DNA of 64,000 bases from Cohnella sp. WQ 127256 (GCF_024519285.1 NZ_JAMZCY010000013.1:17848-81847), one strand, 5' to 3'. Counted from the stretch's first letter, positions 27,951-37,260 are shown. The notes: generated by a model from the sequence alone, not told the origin. Numbers and translations: made by a program.

Positions 27951-27966
27951 TGTAACCATGGTTACA
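27951..27966. promoter_or_regulatory. 16-bp perfect palindrome, candidate operator
   Basis: TGTAACCATGGTTACA is self-complementary over its whole length and lies 66 bases before the 28032 gene. It resembles, but is one base shorter than, the TGTnA-N7-TnACA sites of TnrA/GlnR. The remaining 27892-28031 holds the 28032 promoter region, with no box clear enough to name. Confidence 0.4.
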
Positions 27967-28031
27967 GAATGAAATAGCTAAATGTAATAAGATGTATATA
28001 TCGAATAAACAATAAAGAAGGAGATTTCATA

Positions 28032-28646
28032 ATGAACAGAAAGCTTATCTTATCCTCGTTAGGCACTTTTGTTATAGGCGTATTGGCAGGGGGAGCACTG
28101 TTGTATAACAACGATGTGTACAGTGCGGTGAAGAAAACGATCACGGGAGAGGACTTGCAAAATACGATAGGTAATATCTCGTCAGCAAATATTCAAGGAA
28201 TGGATATTGAATCAGCCTTGATGGCGGTACAAGCGGAACGCTCAAAGCTACTAGAATCACAACTGAAATCGCAAATTGCTGATGTACAATCGAGAAATGA
28301 ACAGGTTGCAAAATTGAATTCTGTCCTGGCGGGATTATATCAAGTAAAAGGCAGGATTGGTGCGAGTGCACCAGCTAATACAGCAATCACTAGCAAAGAA
28401 CAAAGTGATCTAAGATCCTTGTATTTGGCTGCTGGATTAACGGAACTACCGAAGACGAAGAGCGAAGTAGATACGCATATTAACACTGTAAAACAATCGA
28501 TTGATGCGCTTGGTAACAGTCAGCAAATGGACATGCTAAGGTTACAGTCATTGTCGAACAAACGTAACGAAGCTTTTGATACCATGACTAATTTCGTAAA
28601 GAAGATGCAGGAATCTCGTAGTTCAATTATTGGGAATATGCGCTAA
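28032..28646 (+). CDS. Uncharacterised membrane-anchored coiled-coil protein
   Basis: 204 residues, not recognised. One N-terminal membrane helix or uncleaved signal (LILSSLGTFVIGVLAGGALLY), then a helical, Gln/Ser-rich extracytoplasmic part with heptad-like stretches (about 65-105 and 150-204). The C-terminus (DMLRLQSLSNKRNEAFDTMT, then NFVKKMQESRSSIIGNMR) looks vaguely like the coiled-coil ends of secreted filament proteins, but this is only an impression. GAAGGAGATTTCATA gives a clear ribosome site. It stands alone between a dead ABC exporter gene and butanediol dehydrogenase, with a 16-bp palindrome upstream. Confidence 0.7.
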   Translation: MNRKLILSSLGTFVIGVLAGGALLYNNDVYSAVKKTITGEDLQNTIGNISSANIQGMDIESALMAVQAERSKLLESQLKSQIADVQSRNEQVAKLNSVLAGLYQVKGRIGASAPANTAITSKEQSDLRSLYLAAGLTELPKTKSEVDTHINTVKQSIDALGNSQQMDMLRLQSLSNKRNEAFDTMTNFVKKMQESRSSIIGNMR

Positions 28647-28775
28647 ACTTGATTGCTTTATTATTACTTAGGTAGTCAACAACTAAGTTGAGGTCCCCGC
28701 CAACTCGCGGTTAACGCTCATTAGTATCACGACCTTTCGGATCTAAGTATTTTCATCATATCCTACTTCCTTAAC

Positions 28776-28828
28776 AAAAAAAGGCGACCTCTCCCCGGTT
28801 CAATACCGAGAAGAGGTCGCCTTTTTTT
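28776..28828. terminator. Bidirectional terminator
   Basis: AAAAAAAGGCGACCTCT pairs with AGAGGTCGCCTTTTTTT around an inner CCGGT/ACCG stem. It has T runs on both strands and serves the 28032 gene and the convergent butanediol dehydrogenase gene. Confidence 0.9.
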
Positions 28829-28857
28829 GTTTGTTCGAGGCCTTCTTATAACTGCTC

Positions 28858-29907
28858 TTACTCAGCTTTGACAAGAATCTTAACGTGATTTTTTTCTTTC
28901 AAGAGGGCTTCAAAGCCTTCTTCAACAACTTGATCAAGCTTAATTCGTTTCGTTACAAGCTTCTCAGCGGAGAAGTAGCCTTGAGCCATCAAGCTGATTA
29001 CAGCAGGGAATACGTTGCGATAACCGATAATCCCTTTGATGGTGCGTTCCTTCATCACAACATTATTAGGATGAATAGGCGCTTCTTTCTCGAAAATGCT
29101 GACAATCATCAATTCCCCGCCAACTTTTGTTGAATTGAGCGCCTGTGTGAGGACAGGAGGCACACCGGTAACTTCATAAGCGACATCCGCTCCGCCGTTC
29201 GTGCGTTTATGGATTTCATCCACAACGTCGAATTGTTTAGGGTCAATGACGATTGCGCCAAGCTCAGTTGCCTTTTGCTTCCGCTCTGCGGACAATTCAA
29301 CAGCATAGATCTCTGCTGCGCCGGAGGCTTTCAATGCTTCAATGACAAGCAGACCAATTGGACCGGCACCGAATACGACAGCTTTATCACCAACTTTGAG
29401 CTTGCTCTGACGGACGGCATGGAGCGCAACTGCAGAAGGTTCTACAAGTGCACCTTGCTCGTAGGAGATGCTATCTGGAATTTTGTGGACCATATTTTCT
29501 GTAGCAGCCACGTATTCAGAGAAACCACCGCCGCCACCCGCAAGACCAAGGAAGCCCATTGTGGAGCACAGGTTATAGTAGCCTGTTTTACAAGCATCAC
29601 ATGTACCGCAGGAATAGATGGGCTCTACAACGACACGGTCACCAACATTTACTTTGGTTACACCTTCGCCAATTTCTACGACTTGTCCGGAAAATTCATG
29701 GCCCATAACGATAGGTGCTTTTTCTCCAGTAATTCGATGCGGAGAACCTTCTGGAATGAAGATTGGACCTGCTGTGTATTCATGCAAGTCGCTGCCGCAA
29801 ATGCCGCACCATTCGACTTTGATTTTCACTTTTCCTGGTTGAGCGGTTGGTTCCTCAATGTTCTCTAAACGCAAATCCTTAAGGCCATGCCATCTTAATG
29901 CTTTCAT
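28858..29907 (-). CDS. bdhA: (R,R)-butanediol dehydrogenase-type zinc alcohol dehydrogenase
   Basis: 349 residues from ATG 29907, which has AAGGAG 9 bases upstream on the minus strand; the open frame extends 16 codons further without support. Medium-chain dehydrogenase: catalytic zinc site CGICGSDLHEY and GHEFSGQVVEIG, structural zinc cysteines in CGTCDACKTGYYNLC, NAD-binding VFGAGPIGLLVIEALK. The insert GEKAPIVMGHEF and FLGLAGGGGGFSEY are typical of 2,3-butanediol dehydrogenases, which interconvert acetoin and butanediol with NADH. It is divergent from a LacI family gene; the intergenic region contains GGAAACGTTTCC (29979-29990), a LacI-type operator, about 70 bases before the start. Confidence 0.88.
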   Translation of the reverse strand: MKALRWHGLKDLRLENIEEPTAQPGKVKIKVEWCGICGSDLHEYTAGPIFIPEGSPHRITGEKAPIVMGHEFSGQVVEIGEGVTKVNVGDRVVVEPIYSCGTCDACKTGYYNLCSTMGFLGLAGGGGGFSEYVAATENMVHKIPDSISYEQGALVEPSAVALHAVRQSKLKVGDKAVVFGAGPIGLLVIEALKASGAAEIYAVELSAERKQKATELGAIVIDPKQFDVVDEIHKRTNGGADVAYEVTGVPPVLTQALNSTKVGGELMIVSIFEKEAPIHPNNVVMKERTIKGIIGYRNVFPAVISLMAQGYFSAEKLVTKRIKLDQVVEEGFEALLKEKNHVKILVKAE

Positions 29908-29977
29908 ATGTGTCAGCTCCTTAGAAGTGTATGAATACGAAAAAGTCTCATTCATTTCGGAAATAGATCAATAATAC

Positions 29978-29991
29978 GGGAAACGTTTCCG
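29978..29991. promoter_or_regulatory. LacI-family operator candidate before butanediol dehydrogenase
   Basis: GGAAACGTTTCC is a perfect 12-bp palindrome with the central CG typical of LacI-family sites. It is related to the element at 30108-30122 on the other side of the divergent region. Confidence 0.6.
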
Positions 29992-30107
29992 AAAACTACT
30001 ATGTCACGAAATAGACAAAAAGTCAACTTTTTCGACCAGAAAATACAAGCTTCTTCAACAAGAATGACAGTCGAATTGTAAAAAACATGAGGTTTGAGTA
30101 TACTAAT

Positions 30108-30122
30108 ATGGAAACGATTTCA
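30108..30122. promoter_or_regulatory. cre-like / LacI-family operator before the LacI regulator
   Basis: ATGGAAACGATTTCA fits the cre consensus WTGNAANCGNWNNCW at every position. It could be bound by CcpA or by the adjacent LacI regulator itself. Confidence 0.55.
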
Positions 30123-30144
30123 ATAAAGATAGGAAGTTCTGGCA

Positions 30145-31173
30145 TTGGAAAATGAAAAAGTGACCATAGAAGTCGTAGCTGCACGAGCAGGTGTTGGGAT
30201 CGCAACCGTATCAAGAGCGATTAATAATTCGGGTGGCATTAGCTCGAAGACGAAGGCCAAGGTGCTGGAAGCTGTCGAGGAGCTCGGGTTTATTCCTAAT
30301 TCCTATGCTCAGAACCTGAAGCTTCGTCAAACCAAACAAATAGCCTTGGCTGTACCTGATATTCGTAATGCTTTTATTCCGGAAATTGCTTACTCAGTCG
30401 AACAGGTAGCGAAGCACTATGGCTATCGTGTCGTTCAAATTAATACTTTGGGGAATATTAGATCCGAGCTAGAACTGCTGCGTGATATGAAGAAGCTGCA
30501 CGTGGATGGACTCATCATTTTACCACTGGCGTATCCTGAAACCCTTAAAGATTTAATTAATAAAGCCAGGCTGCCAATCTCCATCATCAACTACGGAAAA
30601 AAATTAGATACAGATATTAAGGCAGATATCGTTAGCCTTTCCACGCAAGAGGGTCAGCTAGTCATGGAGCATTTGATTAGCATTGGTAGAACGAGAATAG
30701 GCTATGCGGGTGCTCCCAAGGATATCATTGAGGAGAGATTCTATGCCTATGAGGATGCTCTTGACCAAATCGACAGATCATTAGTCTATTTTGGGGATGA
30801 TTTCTCATTGCAGACGGGAGCTAAAGCAGCGGATTATTTTGTTAATCTGACTCATATGCCGGATGCCATCTATGCCGGTAATGATATGGTCGCGGTGGGG
30901 CTACTCAATCGCTTCAAAGAATTGGGTATTCGTGTACCCGAGGATATCGCTATCGTTGGGGTCGATAACAACTTATTGTGTACGATCACGACTCCGAAGA
31001 TCAGCTCAGTGTCCATCATGGGAGCGGAAGTCGCGAAGGTGGCGACGGAGCTACTACTGCAGCGAATCCATGAGCAGAAAAAAGGGCTGTATGAGAGGGT
31101 GCAGTTCGAGCCAAGACTGATCGTGAGGGAATCCAGCTTAGCGCGAACTCATATTACTCAGCGTATTGAATAG
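30145..31173 (+). CDS. LacI family transcriptional regulator
   Basis: 342 residues, starting with TTG at 30145 after AGGAAG. N-terminal LacI helix-turn-helix and hinge (VTIEVVAARAGVGIATVSRA, LEAVEELGFIPNSYAQNLK), then a periplasmic-binding-protein-like effector domain (IALAVPDIRNAFIPEIA, LHVDGLIILP, IGYAGAPKDIIEERFYAYEDAL, PDAIYAGNDMVAVGLL, VPEDIAIVGVDNN). It is divergent from bdhA with two operator-like sites between them, so it likely controls that gene and itself. The effector is unknown. Confidence 0.92.
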   Translation: MENEKVTIEVVAARAGVGIATVSRAINNSGGISSKTKAKVLEAVEELGFIPNSYAQNLKLRQTKQIALAVPDIRNAFIPEIAYSVEQVAKHYGYRVVQINTLGNIRSELELLRDMKKLHVDGLIILPLAYPETLKDLINKARLPISIINYGKKLDTDIKADIVSLSTQEGQLVMEHLISIGRTRIGYAGAPKDIIEERFYAYEDALDQIDRSLVYFGDDFSLQTGAKAADYFVNLTHMPDAIYAGNDMVAVGLLNRFKELGIRVPEDIAIVGVDNNLLCTITTPKISSVSIMGAEVAKVATELLLQRIHEQKKGLYERVQFEPRLIVRESSLARTHITQRIE

Positions 31174-31238
31174 CGTGAAAGAATAGTTATCAGCTCTCTA
31201 TGTAGGTAAAGGGAGCTATACAACTGGAGATGACAGAA

Positions 31239-31631
31239 ATGATGAACAAAGCGGTAATAACTTTAGTTGCAGCTGCAATAATGCTGACAGCTTGTAATCG
31301 TAATCAAGCGGATATTAGCAGTGACGCACAAAATCAGCCATCCTTACAAACAGAAGTCGTACAGGAGAGCAAACAGCCTGCGAAAGAAAGTACATTCCAT
31401 GAGGAAATGTCCTCATTGCCTGAATACGACACGATTGTTCAGTATATCGATAAGAAAGAGTATACCTTCAGAACGGTAACCGATAACGAAAGCAAACGTG
31501 TTCTTCTCCTTATTGATCAAGACGGTAAAGAGCAATACAAGACAATATTTATCAAAAACACGAGTCGCCTTAAAATCATTCAAATAGATGGAGAAGGACA
31601 AGTGTTCAATGATATCCTCGATAGCAAATAG
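31239..31631 (+). CDS. Small lipoprotein of unknown function
   Basis: 130 residues from ATG 31239, which has GGAGATGA upstream; ATG 31230 and 31242 are in-frame alternatives. Signal peptide with lipobox LTAC, then a Gln/Ser-rich linker and a small domain of about 70 residues (EYDTIVQYIDKKEYTFRTVT, then LLLIDQDGKEQYKTIFIK). Not recognised as a family. It follows the LacI gene by 65 bases and may be co-transcribed. A terminator lies just after it. Confidence 0.7.
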   Translation: MMNKAVITLVAAAIMLTACNRNQADISSDAQNQPSLQTEVVQESKQPAKESTFHEEMSSLPEYDTIVQYIDKKEYTFRTVTDNESKRVLLLIDQDGKEQYKTIFIKNTSRLKIIQIDGEGQVFNDILDSK

Positions 31632-31648
31632 ATGAAGATGTAGTGTGA

Positions 31649-31681
31649 AACTCAGGCTGAATTATTGGCTTGAGTTTTTTT
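31649..31681 (+). terminator. Rho-independent terminator
   Basis: AACTCA-GGC pairs with GCT-TGAGTT across a short loop, followed by a run of Ts. The stretch 31682-31864 to the next gene shows no further structure I can name. Confidence 0.7.
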
Positions 31682-31864
31682 AGTTGTGACTATAGGTGAT
31701 AGGAAGCCCATTACTAAGTCGATCCTCTCACGCACTAGAGGAATGGTCGGCAAAACTAAAACTTTGGTCGTCATAATGGAAGCTAGCTTCGGAATCCGTC
31801 CGGTAAAATAGAATTAGAATGGTGGAACAGAGCATCTATTATGGTGAGTAGAGGAGATTAACAC

Positions 31865-34762
31865 ATGAGTTCACTTTGCGTATATGGATTGACTGCGGAA
31901 TATCGGACAAACCTGCTTGGAACAGACGTAACCCGTCCACGAATCAGTTGGAAGCTGGAGTCGGACCGTAATGCAACGCTTCAGGAAGCTTATCAAATTC
32001 AAGTGGCCGCTGAGGCTGCGGATTTTATATTACCTTTATGGGACAGTGGGCGAGTATTGTCGGCTGAATCGTTACTGATTCCTTACGAGGGTTCGAAATT
32101 GACGCCAAAAACCCGCTATTTTTACCGGGTAAAGGCATGGGATCAATTCGGTCGCGAGTCCGATTGGAGTGAGGTTGAATGGTGGGAGACAGCGTTCTTT
32201 CAACCGCAAGAGTGGGAAGCGAAGTGGATCACGCCGGATTCTGAGACAATTGATCCGAAGGCAGAGCCGGTCTACATGCTGCGTCATGCCTTCGAGACGG
32301 GTGGCGGGGCAGTACAATCAGCACGTATATATGCGACTGCGGCAGGCGTGTACGAGCTGTATTTGAATGGGAATAAGGTCGGTGATGAGGTGCTTTCACC
32401 TGGCTGGACTAGCTATAACAAACGTCTTCAATACCAGACTTATGATGTGACATCGCTAGTTCATGAAGGTGGCAATGCGCTTGGTGCGATGGTGGCGAAT
32501 GGTTGGTACAAAGGTCGGTTGGGCTGGGATAACAAATCTAACCATTACGGTGACCGGAGAGCCGTTCTGATCCAACTACACATTCGTTACAAGGACGGGA
32601 CTGAACAGCTTGTTGCTACCGATACAGATTGGAAGGCGGCGCTGGGACCCATTCTGTTTTCCGAGATTTATGACGGTGAAACGTACGATGCTCTTAGTGA
32701 GTCGCAAGGCTGGAGCGAAGCGGCGTTTGACGACCATTGTTGGAGTCCAGTCACTGAGATAGACCTTCCGCTGCAAAATCTGGTGGCTCAAGAAAACGTG
32801 CCAACGCGGGTAACGGAAATATTGAAGCCTACAGCCGTTATTCATACCCCTGCTGGAGACACTATTCTCGATATGGGACAAAATATGGTAGGTAGAATCC
32901 GCATGTCCGTTACAGTTCCCGCGGGTACGTCGATCAAGCTGACACATGCCGAAGTGCTCGACAAGGACGGCAATTTCTATATGGGAAATATCCGGACAGC
33001 TAAACAGTTGGTTACTTATATTGCCAAAGGAAAAGGCACGGAAACGTACGCACCACATTTTACTTTCCAAGGATTCCGTTATGTAAAGGTGGAAGGATTT
33101 CCTGCCCAAGAAAAAGGTTTGATCTTAGATGCATTCAGCGGTGAAGTGCTTCATTCCGACATGGAACAGGCGGGTGATTTTGAATGCTCGGACCCTATGG
33201 TCAATCAGCTGCAGCGTAATATCGTTTGGGGACAGCGGGGGAACTTCCTCGATGTGCCGACGGACTGTCCGCAACGGGATGAGCGCCTTGGTTGGACGGG
33301 AGATGCGCAGGTATTTGCAGGGACCGCATTGTTCAACTATAACGGTGGATCCTTTTTCACGAAATGGCTTCGCGATTTGAAGGCTGACCAATTGGAGGAT
33401 GGAAGCGTTCCGTTCGTTGTTCCCAATATTATTCAAGGTTATTCGTCTGCGGCATGGGGTGATGCTGCTACTGTGATTCCATGGGCGGTTTACACCAGTC
33501 TAGGGGACAAACGCCTTCTTGCTGAGCAATACGACAGCATGAAAGGCTGGGTGGATTACATCCGCTCCCAAGGTGAGCATGAGCACATTTGGAACACAGG
33601 CTTCCACTTCGGCGACTGGCTCGCATTGGATGCTAAGGAAGGTAGTTATATGGGGGCCACTCCTAACCCTATGGTAACGGCAGCCTATTTTGCACTATCG
33701 ACCCGGATTATCCGTGATACAGCCAAAGTGTTAGGACTCACTGAAGATGCAGCTTATTATGGACAACTGGCCGAACGCATCACGGCTGCTTTCCGAGATG
33801 AATTCATTACACCGAACGGACGGGTTGCCGCTCAGACGCAGACTGCGCATATTATCGCACTTGTATTCGAATTGGTGGAGCCGAAGGATCGTGCGAGGAT
33901 CGCAAGTGATTTGAATGAGATGATCGTGGACAATGGCTACCATTTGTCGACTGGTTTTGTAGGTACACCGTATCTCTGCTTTGCTTTGTCAGACAACGGC
34001 TACCACGAAACTGCGGTGAAGCTGCTGCTACAGAAGAAGTATCCTTCTTGGTTGTATTCCGTATCTAAAGGGGCTACAACCATTTGGGAGCATTGGGACG
34101 GAATAAAGCCCGATGGTTCGTTCTGGAGTGATGATATGAATTCCTTCAATCATTATGCCTATGGGGCTGTTGGGGAATGGATGTATCGCAGAATCGCCGG
34201 ACTTGCGCCAGAATCTGATCAGCCAGGGTATAAGCGGATCGTGGTGGAGCCAGATTTCACGGGAGGCAAGCTGAGCTATGCCCGGGCGTCGTTCAAGTCG
34301 ATGTATGGGATTGTCGAATCCGGTTGGGCATTCAAGGAGGATTTATTGGAAGTCAACGTGACGGTGCCGGCGAACACGACAGCATCCATCCTGCTTCGCG
34401 GAGCGCTAGCAGATAAGGTTCAAGTCGGAGGAGCTAATCTCGCGATAGCTGATGGTATATTGTCTTACGAGCAAGAATTAGATAACGTACGGGTGGAGAT
34501 AGGCTCAGGTTGCTATAGCTTTACGTATGCGAGACCGAATTTTTCCTATCGTACCTATGATGAGGGAATGAGATTGGTGGAATTGGTGCAATGGGAGACG
34601 GCAAAGCAAATTTTGGATCGCCATGCTCCAGGATTTGCGGACAATCTTGGATTTATGAGTAACGGGCCTCTAGGTAATGCCGCGAATGGCCCGATGGGTA
34701 GCGTGATTTCGAAAGAACAGTATGAGGCGATGCTTGAAGAACTACTCTTGATCCGCGAGTAA
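31865..34762 (+). CDS. Alpha-L-rhamnosidase, glycoside hydrolase family 78
   Basis: 965 residues, no signal peptide. The N-terminal beta domains (YGLTAEYRTNLLGTDVTRPRISW; sugar-binding ARIYATAAGVYELYLNG) precede an (alpha/alpha)6 barrel with the catalytic stretch DVPTDCPQRDERLGWTGDAQ (conserved Asp/Glu residues of the inverting mechanism), WNTGFHFGDWL and TTIWEHWDG, then a beta-sandwich. It removes terminal L-rhamnose from plant or microbial glycans. The last 70-odd residues (from about 893) form a separate helical module also seen in the enzymes at 44452 and 46736. GAGGAGATTAACAC is a good ribosome site. It opens glycan cluster 2 and is followed 34 bases later by a GH3 gene. Confidence 0.93.
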   Translation: MSSLCVYGLTAEYRTNLLGTDVTRPRISWKLESDRNATLQEAYQIQVAAEAADFILPLWDSGRVLSAESLLIPYEGSKLTPKTRYFYRVKAWDQFGRESDWSEVEWWETAFFQPQEWEAKWITPDSETIDPKAEPVYMLRHAFETGGGAVQSARIYATAAGVYELYLNGNKVGDEVLSPGWTSYNKRLQYQTYDVTSLVHEGGNALGAMVANGWYKGRLGWDNKSNHYGDRRAVLIQLHIRYKDGTEQLVATDTDWKAALGPILFSEIYDGETYDALSESQGWSEAAFDDHCWSPVTEIDLPLQNLVAQENVPTRVTEILKPTAVIHTPAGDTILDMGQNMVGRIRMSVTVPAGTSIKLTHAEVLDKDGNFYMGNIRTAKQLVTYIAKGKGTETYAPHFTFQGFRYVKVEGFPAQEKGLILDAFSGEVLHSDMEQAGDFECSDPMVNQLQRNIVWGQRGNFLDVPTDCPQRDERLGWTGDAQVFAGTALFNYNGGSFFTKWLRDLKADQLEDGSVPFVVPNIIQGYSSAAWGDAATVIPWAVYTSLGDKRLLAEQYDSMKGWVDYIRSQGEHEHIWNTGFHFGDWLALDAKEGSYMGATPNPMVTAAYFALSTRIIRDTAKVLGLTEDAAYYGQLAERITAAFRDEFITPNGRVAAQTQTAHIIALVFELVEPKDRARIASDLNEMIVDNGYHLSTGFVGTPYLCFALSDNGYHETAVKLLLQKKYPSWLYSVSKGATTIWEHWDGIKPDGSFWSDDMNSFNHYAYGAVGEWMYRRIAGLAPESDQPGYKRIVVEPDFTGGKLSYARASFKSMYGIVESGWAFKEDLLEVNVTVPANTTASILLRGALADKVQVGGANLAIADGILSYEQELDNVRVEIGSGCYSFTYARPNFSYRTYDEGMRLVELVQWETAKQILDRHAPGFADNLGFMSNGPLGNAANGPMGSVISKEQYEAMLEELLLIRE

Positions 34763-34796
34763 TCAGATTGTCGATGCGTTACAGGAGGGGAAACCT

Positions 34797-37070
34797 ATGC
34801 GAGACACGAAAAAACAAATCAAAGTGCGATATGTCCGTAATGAGCAAGGACCGATGCTGGGCTACTCCGAAACCTCGGGTGTTCGAATTGTGTATGTGGA
34901 TGGATTGGCTTTCAAGGAACATAACCATGACGGTAAAATAGATCCGTATGAGGATTGGAGGCTTTCGCCGGAAGAGCGGGCCAAGGACCTGGCATCACGA
35001 ATGACGATCGAGCAGATCGCAGGCTTGATGCTGTACAGCAGTCATCAAGCGATTCCTGGCAACATGGGCTGGTTCCCGGCGCACTACGGCGGCAAAGATT
35101 TTGCAGCTAGTGGGGCTGCTCCAGCCGATCTGTCCGATGAACAGCTTGCTTTGGTTGCAGACGATCACATTCGTCATATTCTGATCACCCGTGTGGAGAG
35201 TCCGGAAACTGCAGCGCTCTGGAACAACAATATTCAAGCTTATGCGGAAAGCATTGGTTTAGGCATCCCCGCGAACAACAGCTCGGATCCACGCCATAGC
35301 TCAGATACGTCCAAAGAGTTCAATGCGGGAGCTGGAGGAACGATTTCTATGTGGCCGGAGAGCATGGGACTTGCAGCAACCTTCGATCCAGAAACTGCTC
35401 GGAAATTCGGGGAAATCGCAGCTTTGGAGTACCGCGCGCTTGGTCTTGCTACCGCGCTATCACCGCAGGTGGATATCGCTACGGATCCGAGATGGTTCCG
35501 TTTCGGCATGACCTTCGGGGAAGATCCTCAACTCGCGGCAGATATGGCACGGGCATATGTTGACGGCTTCCAGACCTCGGAAGGGGAAGCCGAAATCGCC
35601 GACGGCTGGGGCTATGATAGCGTAAATGCGATGGTGAAGCACTGGCCAGGCGGCGGCTCGGGTGAAGCTGGCCGCGATGCACATTTTGGCTATGGCAAAT
35701 ACGCTGTATACCCGGGCAATAACTTCGAAGAACATCTGATTCCTTTTACGGAAGGAGCTTTCCGTCTGTCAGGAAAGACGGGGAAGGCATCAGCCGTCAT
35801 GCCTTATTACACGATATCTGTAGGTCAAGATCCGAACAACGGAGAGAATGTCGGCAACTCCTATAACTCTTATCTTATCAACGATTTGCTTCGGGAGAAG
35901 TACGGCTACGACGGAGTTGTATGCACGGACTGGGGGATTACAGCCGATGAAGGCGGGGACATTACAAAGCTGTTCCCTGGCGGACGCTGCTGGGGGGTAG
36001 AGGAAGGCTTCACTGTTGCTGAACGCCATTACAAGCTTCTCATGGCCGGAGTTGATCAATTTGGGGGCAATAATGAGGTTGGTCCTGTCCTCGAAGCTTA
36101 CAATATCGGTGTCAAAGAGCATGGCGAAGTATTCATGCGACAGCGGTTCGAGCAATCGGCTGTACGTCTGCTCAATAATATGTTCCGCTTGGGATTGTTC
36201 GAGAATCCCTATGTCCATGTTGAAGATACCGTAGCTAAGGTCGGTTCCCCCGCTTTCATGGAGGCCGGTTATCAGGCGCAGCTCAAATCGATCGTGCTCC
36301 TGAAGAACGAGCAAGTGTTACCGCTAGCGAAGAAGCAAACGGTTTACATTCCTAAGAGATCACTACCTGCCGATACGGACTGGATGGGCATGCCGATCCC
36401 ACCTTCTGAGCAATATCCGATCAATCTAGAAGTCGTGAAGAAATACTTCGAAGTGACCGATCAGCCAGATAAAGCAGATTTTGCACTGGTATGTATCGAA
36501 AGTCCCCGCTCGACGAAGGGCTACAGCAAGGCGGACGTGGAGGCAGGAGGCAACGGTTATGTGCCAATCAGTCTTCAATACTGTCCCTATACTGCAGAGC
36601 ATGCTCGTGAAACGAGTCTGGCCGGAGATCCGCGCGATGTGTTGAATCGTTCTTATCGAGGCAAAACAGTTACCGTCTCGAACGCTTCTGATCTGGATAC
36701 GGTTGTGCAAACAAAGCGTTCGATGAAAGACAAGCCGGTCGTTGTGTCCCTATTGTTATCGAACCCGGCGGTTGTGGCGGAATTTGAGCCCGTAGCTGAT
36801 GTGATCGTTGCTCATTTCGGCGTTCAGGATCAGGCGATTCTCGATATTCTGGCAGGAGCCTTCGAGCCACAGGGGATGCTTCCATTCCAAATGCCGGCAA
36901 ACATGAAGAGTGTGGAGGAGCAATGGGAAGATGTGCCACATGACTTGGAAGTATATGTGGATTCGAGGGGACACGCTTACGATTTTGCATATGGACTGAA
37001 TTGGAACGGCGTCATTCAGGATGCTCGCACAGATAAATATAAGCGGTGCGGACATGAGAGACGTTATTAA
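34797..37070 (+). CDS. Glycoside hydrolase family 3 enzyme (beta-glycosidase)
   Basis: 757 residues, no signal peptide. Residues about 42-54 contain an EF-hand-like loop (HNHDGKIDPYEDW), then the GH3 barrel: LASRMTIEQIAGLM, LSPQVDIATDPRWFRFGMTFGE, VKHWPGGGSGEAGRDAHFGYG and the nucleophile region GYDGVVCTDWGI (catalytic Asp in TDW). A GH3 C-terminal domain follows (SIVLLKNEQVLPL...). It lacks the FN3-like end of many beta-glucosidases. AGGAGGGG precedes the ATG. It probably acts on oligosaccharides after rhamnose removal by the upstream GH78; specificity (glucosidase, xylosidase or other) cannot be told from sequence. Confidence 0.9.
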   Translation: MRDTKKQIKVRYVRNEQGPMLGYSETSGVRIVYVDGLAFKEHNHDGKIDPYEDWRLSPEERAKDLASRMTIEQIAGLMLYSSHQAIPGNMGWFPAHYGGKDFAASGAAPADLSDEQLALVADDHIRHILITRVESPETAALWNNNIQAYAESIGLGIPANNSSDPRHSSDTSKEFNAGAGGTISMWPESMGLAATFDPETARKFGEIAALEYRALGLATALSPQVDIATDPRWFRFGMTFGEDPQLAADMARAYVDGFQTSEGEAEIADGWGYDSVNAMVKHWPGGGSGEAGRDAHFGYGKYAVYPGNNFEEHLIPFTEGAFRLSGKTGKASAVMPYYTISVGQDPNNGENVGNSYNSYLINDLLREKYGYDGVVCTDWGITADEGGDITKLFPGGRCWGVEEGFTVAERHYKLLMAGVDQFGGNNEVGPVLEAYNIGVKEHGEVFMRQRFEQSAVRLLNNMFRLGLFENPYVHVEDTVAKVGSPAFMEAGYQAQLKSIVLLKNEQVLPLAKKQTVYIPKRSLPADTDWMGMPIPPSEQYPINLEVVKKYFEVTDQPDKADFALVCIESPRSTKGYSKADVEAGGNGYVPISLQYCPYTAEHARETSLAGDPRDVLNRSYRGKTVTVSNASDLDTVVQTKRSMKDKPVVVSLLLSNPAVVAEFEPVADVIVAHFGVQDQAILDILAGAFEPQGMLPFQMPANMKSVEEQWEDVPHDLEVYVDSRGHAYDFAYGLNWNGVIQDARTDKYKRCGHERRY

Positions 37071-37099
37071 GGTCAGAATGCCCCAAAAGGTCTAGATTT

Positions 37100-37126
37100 G
37101 AGCAAATAAGGGATCCTATGTCCGTA
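37100..37126 (+). repeat. Dispersed intergenic motif shared with the 9.6-9.96 kb element
   Basis: GCAAATAAGGGATCCTATGTCCG here matches the motif CAAATAACGGATCTGATGTCCG inside the MITE-like element. Both regions also carry an AGAGGCTGyCC end sequence, here part of the hairpin at 37219. Confidence 0.45.
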
Positions 37127-37218
37127 CCATTGCTCACAGCAATCGTGCTCCTCATTCTCGTTTCTTAAATTTCGACTAACGACGTCATTCCTGTAAAAAC
37201 GATGATTCATAGAAATGC

Positions 37219-37260
37219 AAAGAGGCTGCCCATAAGATTTTCTAATGGGACAGCTTCTTT
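37219..37260 (+). terminator. Terminator hairpin
   Basis: AAAGAGGCTGCCCAT pairs with ATGGGACAGCTTCTTT (one mismatch) around an 11-base loop. It ends the GH78-GH3 unit. Its stem resembles the terminal repeats of the element at 9621-9960. Apart from the dispersed motif at 37100, nothing else is seen in 37071-37353. Confidence 0.65.

Noticed and set aside
27951..27966. True TnrA/GlnR site
   Set aside because: Needs 17 bases with a 7-base centre; this palindrome has 16.
31682..31864. Riboswitch or T-box before the rhamnosidase gene
   Set aside because: No conserved box, specifier loop or terminator/antiterminator pair could be found.
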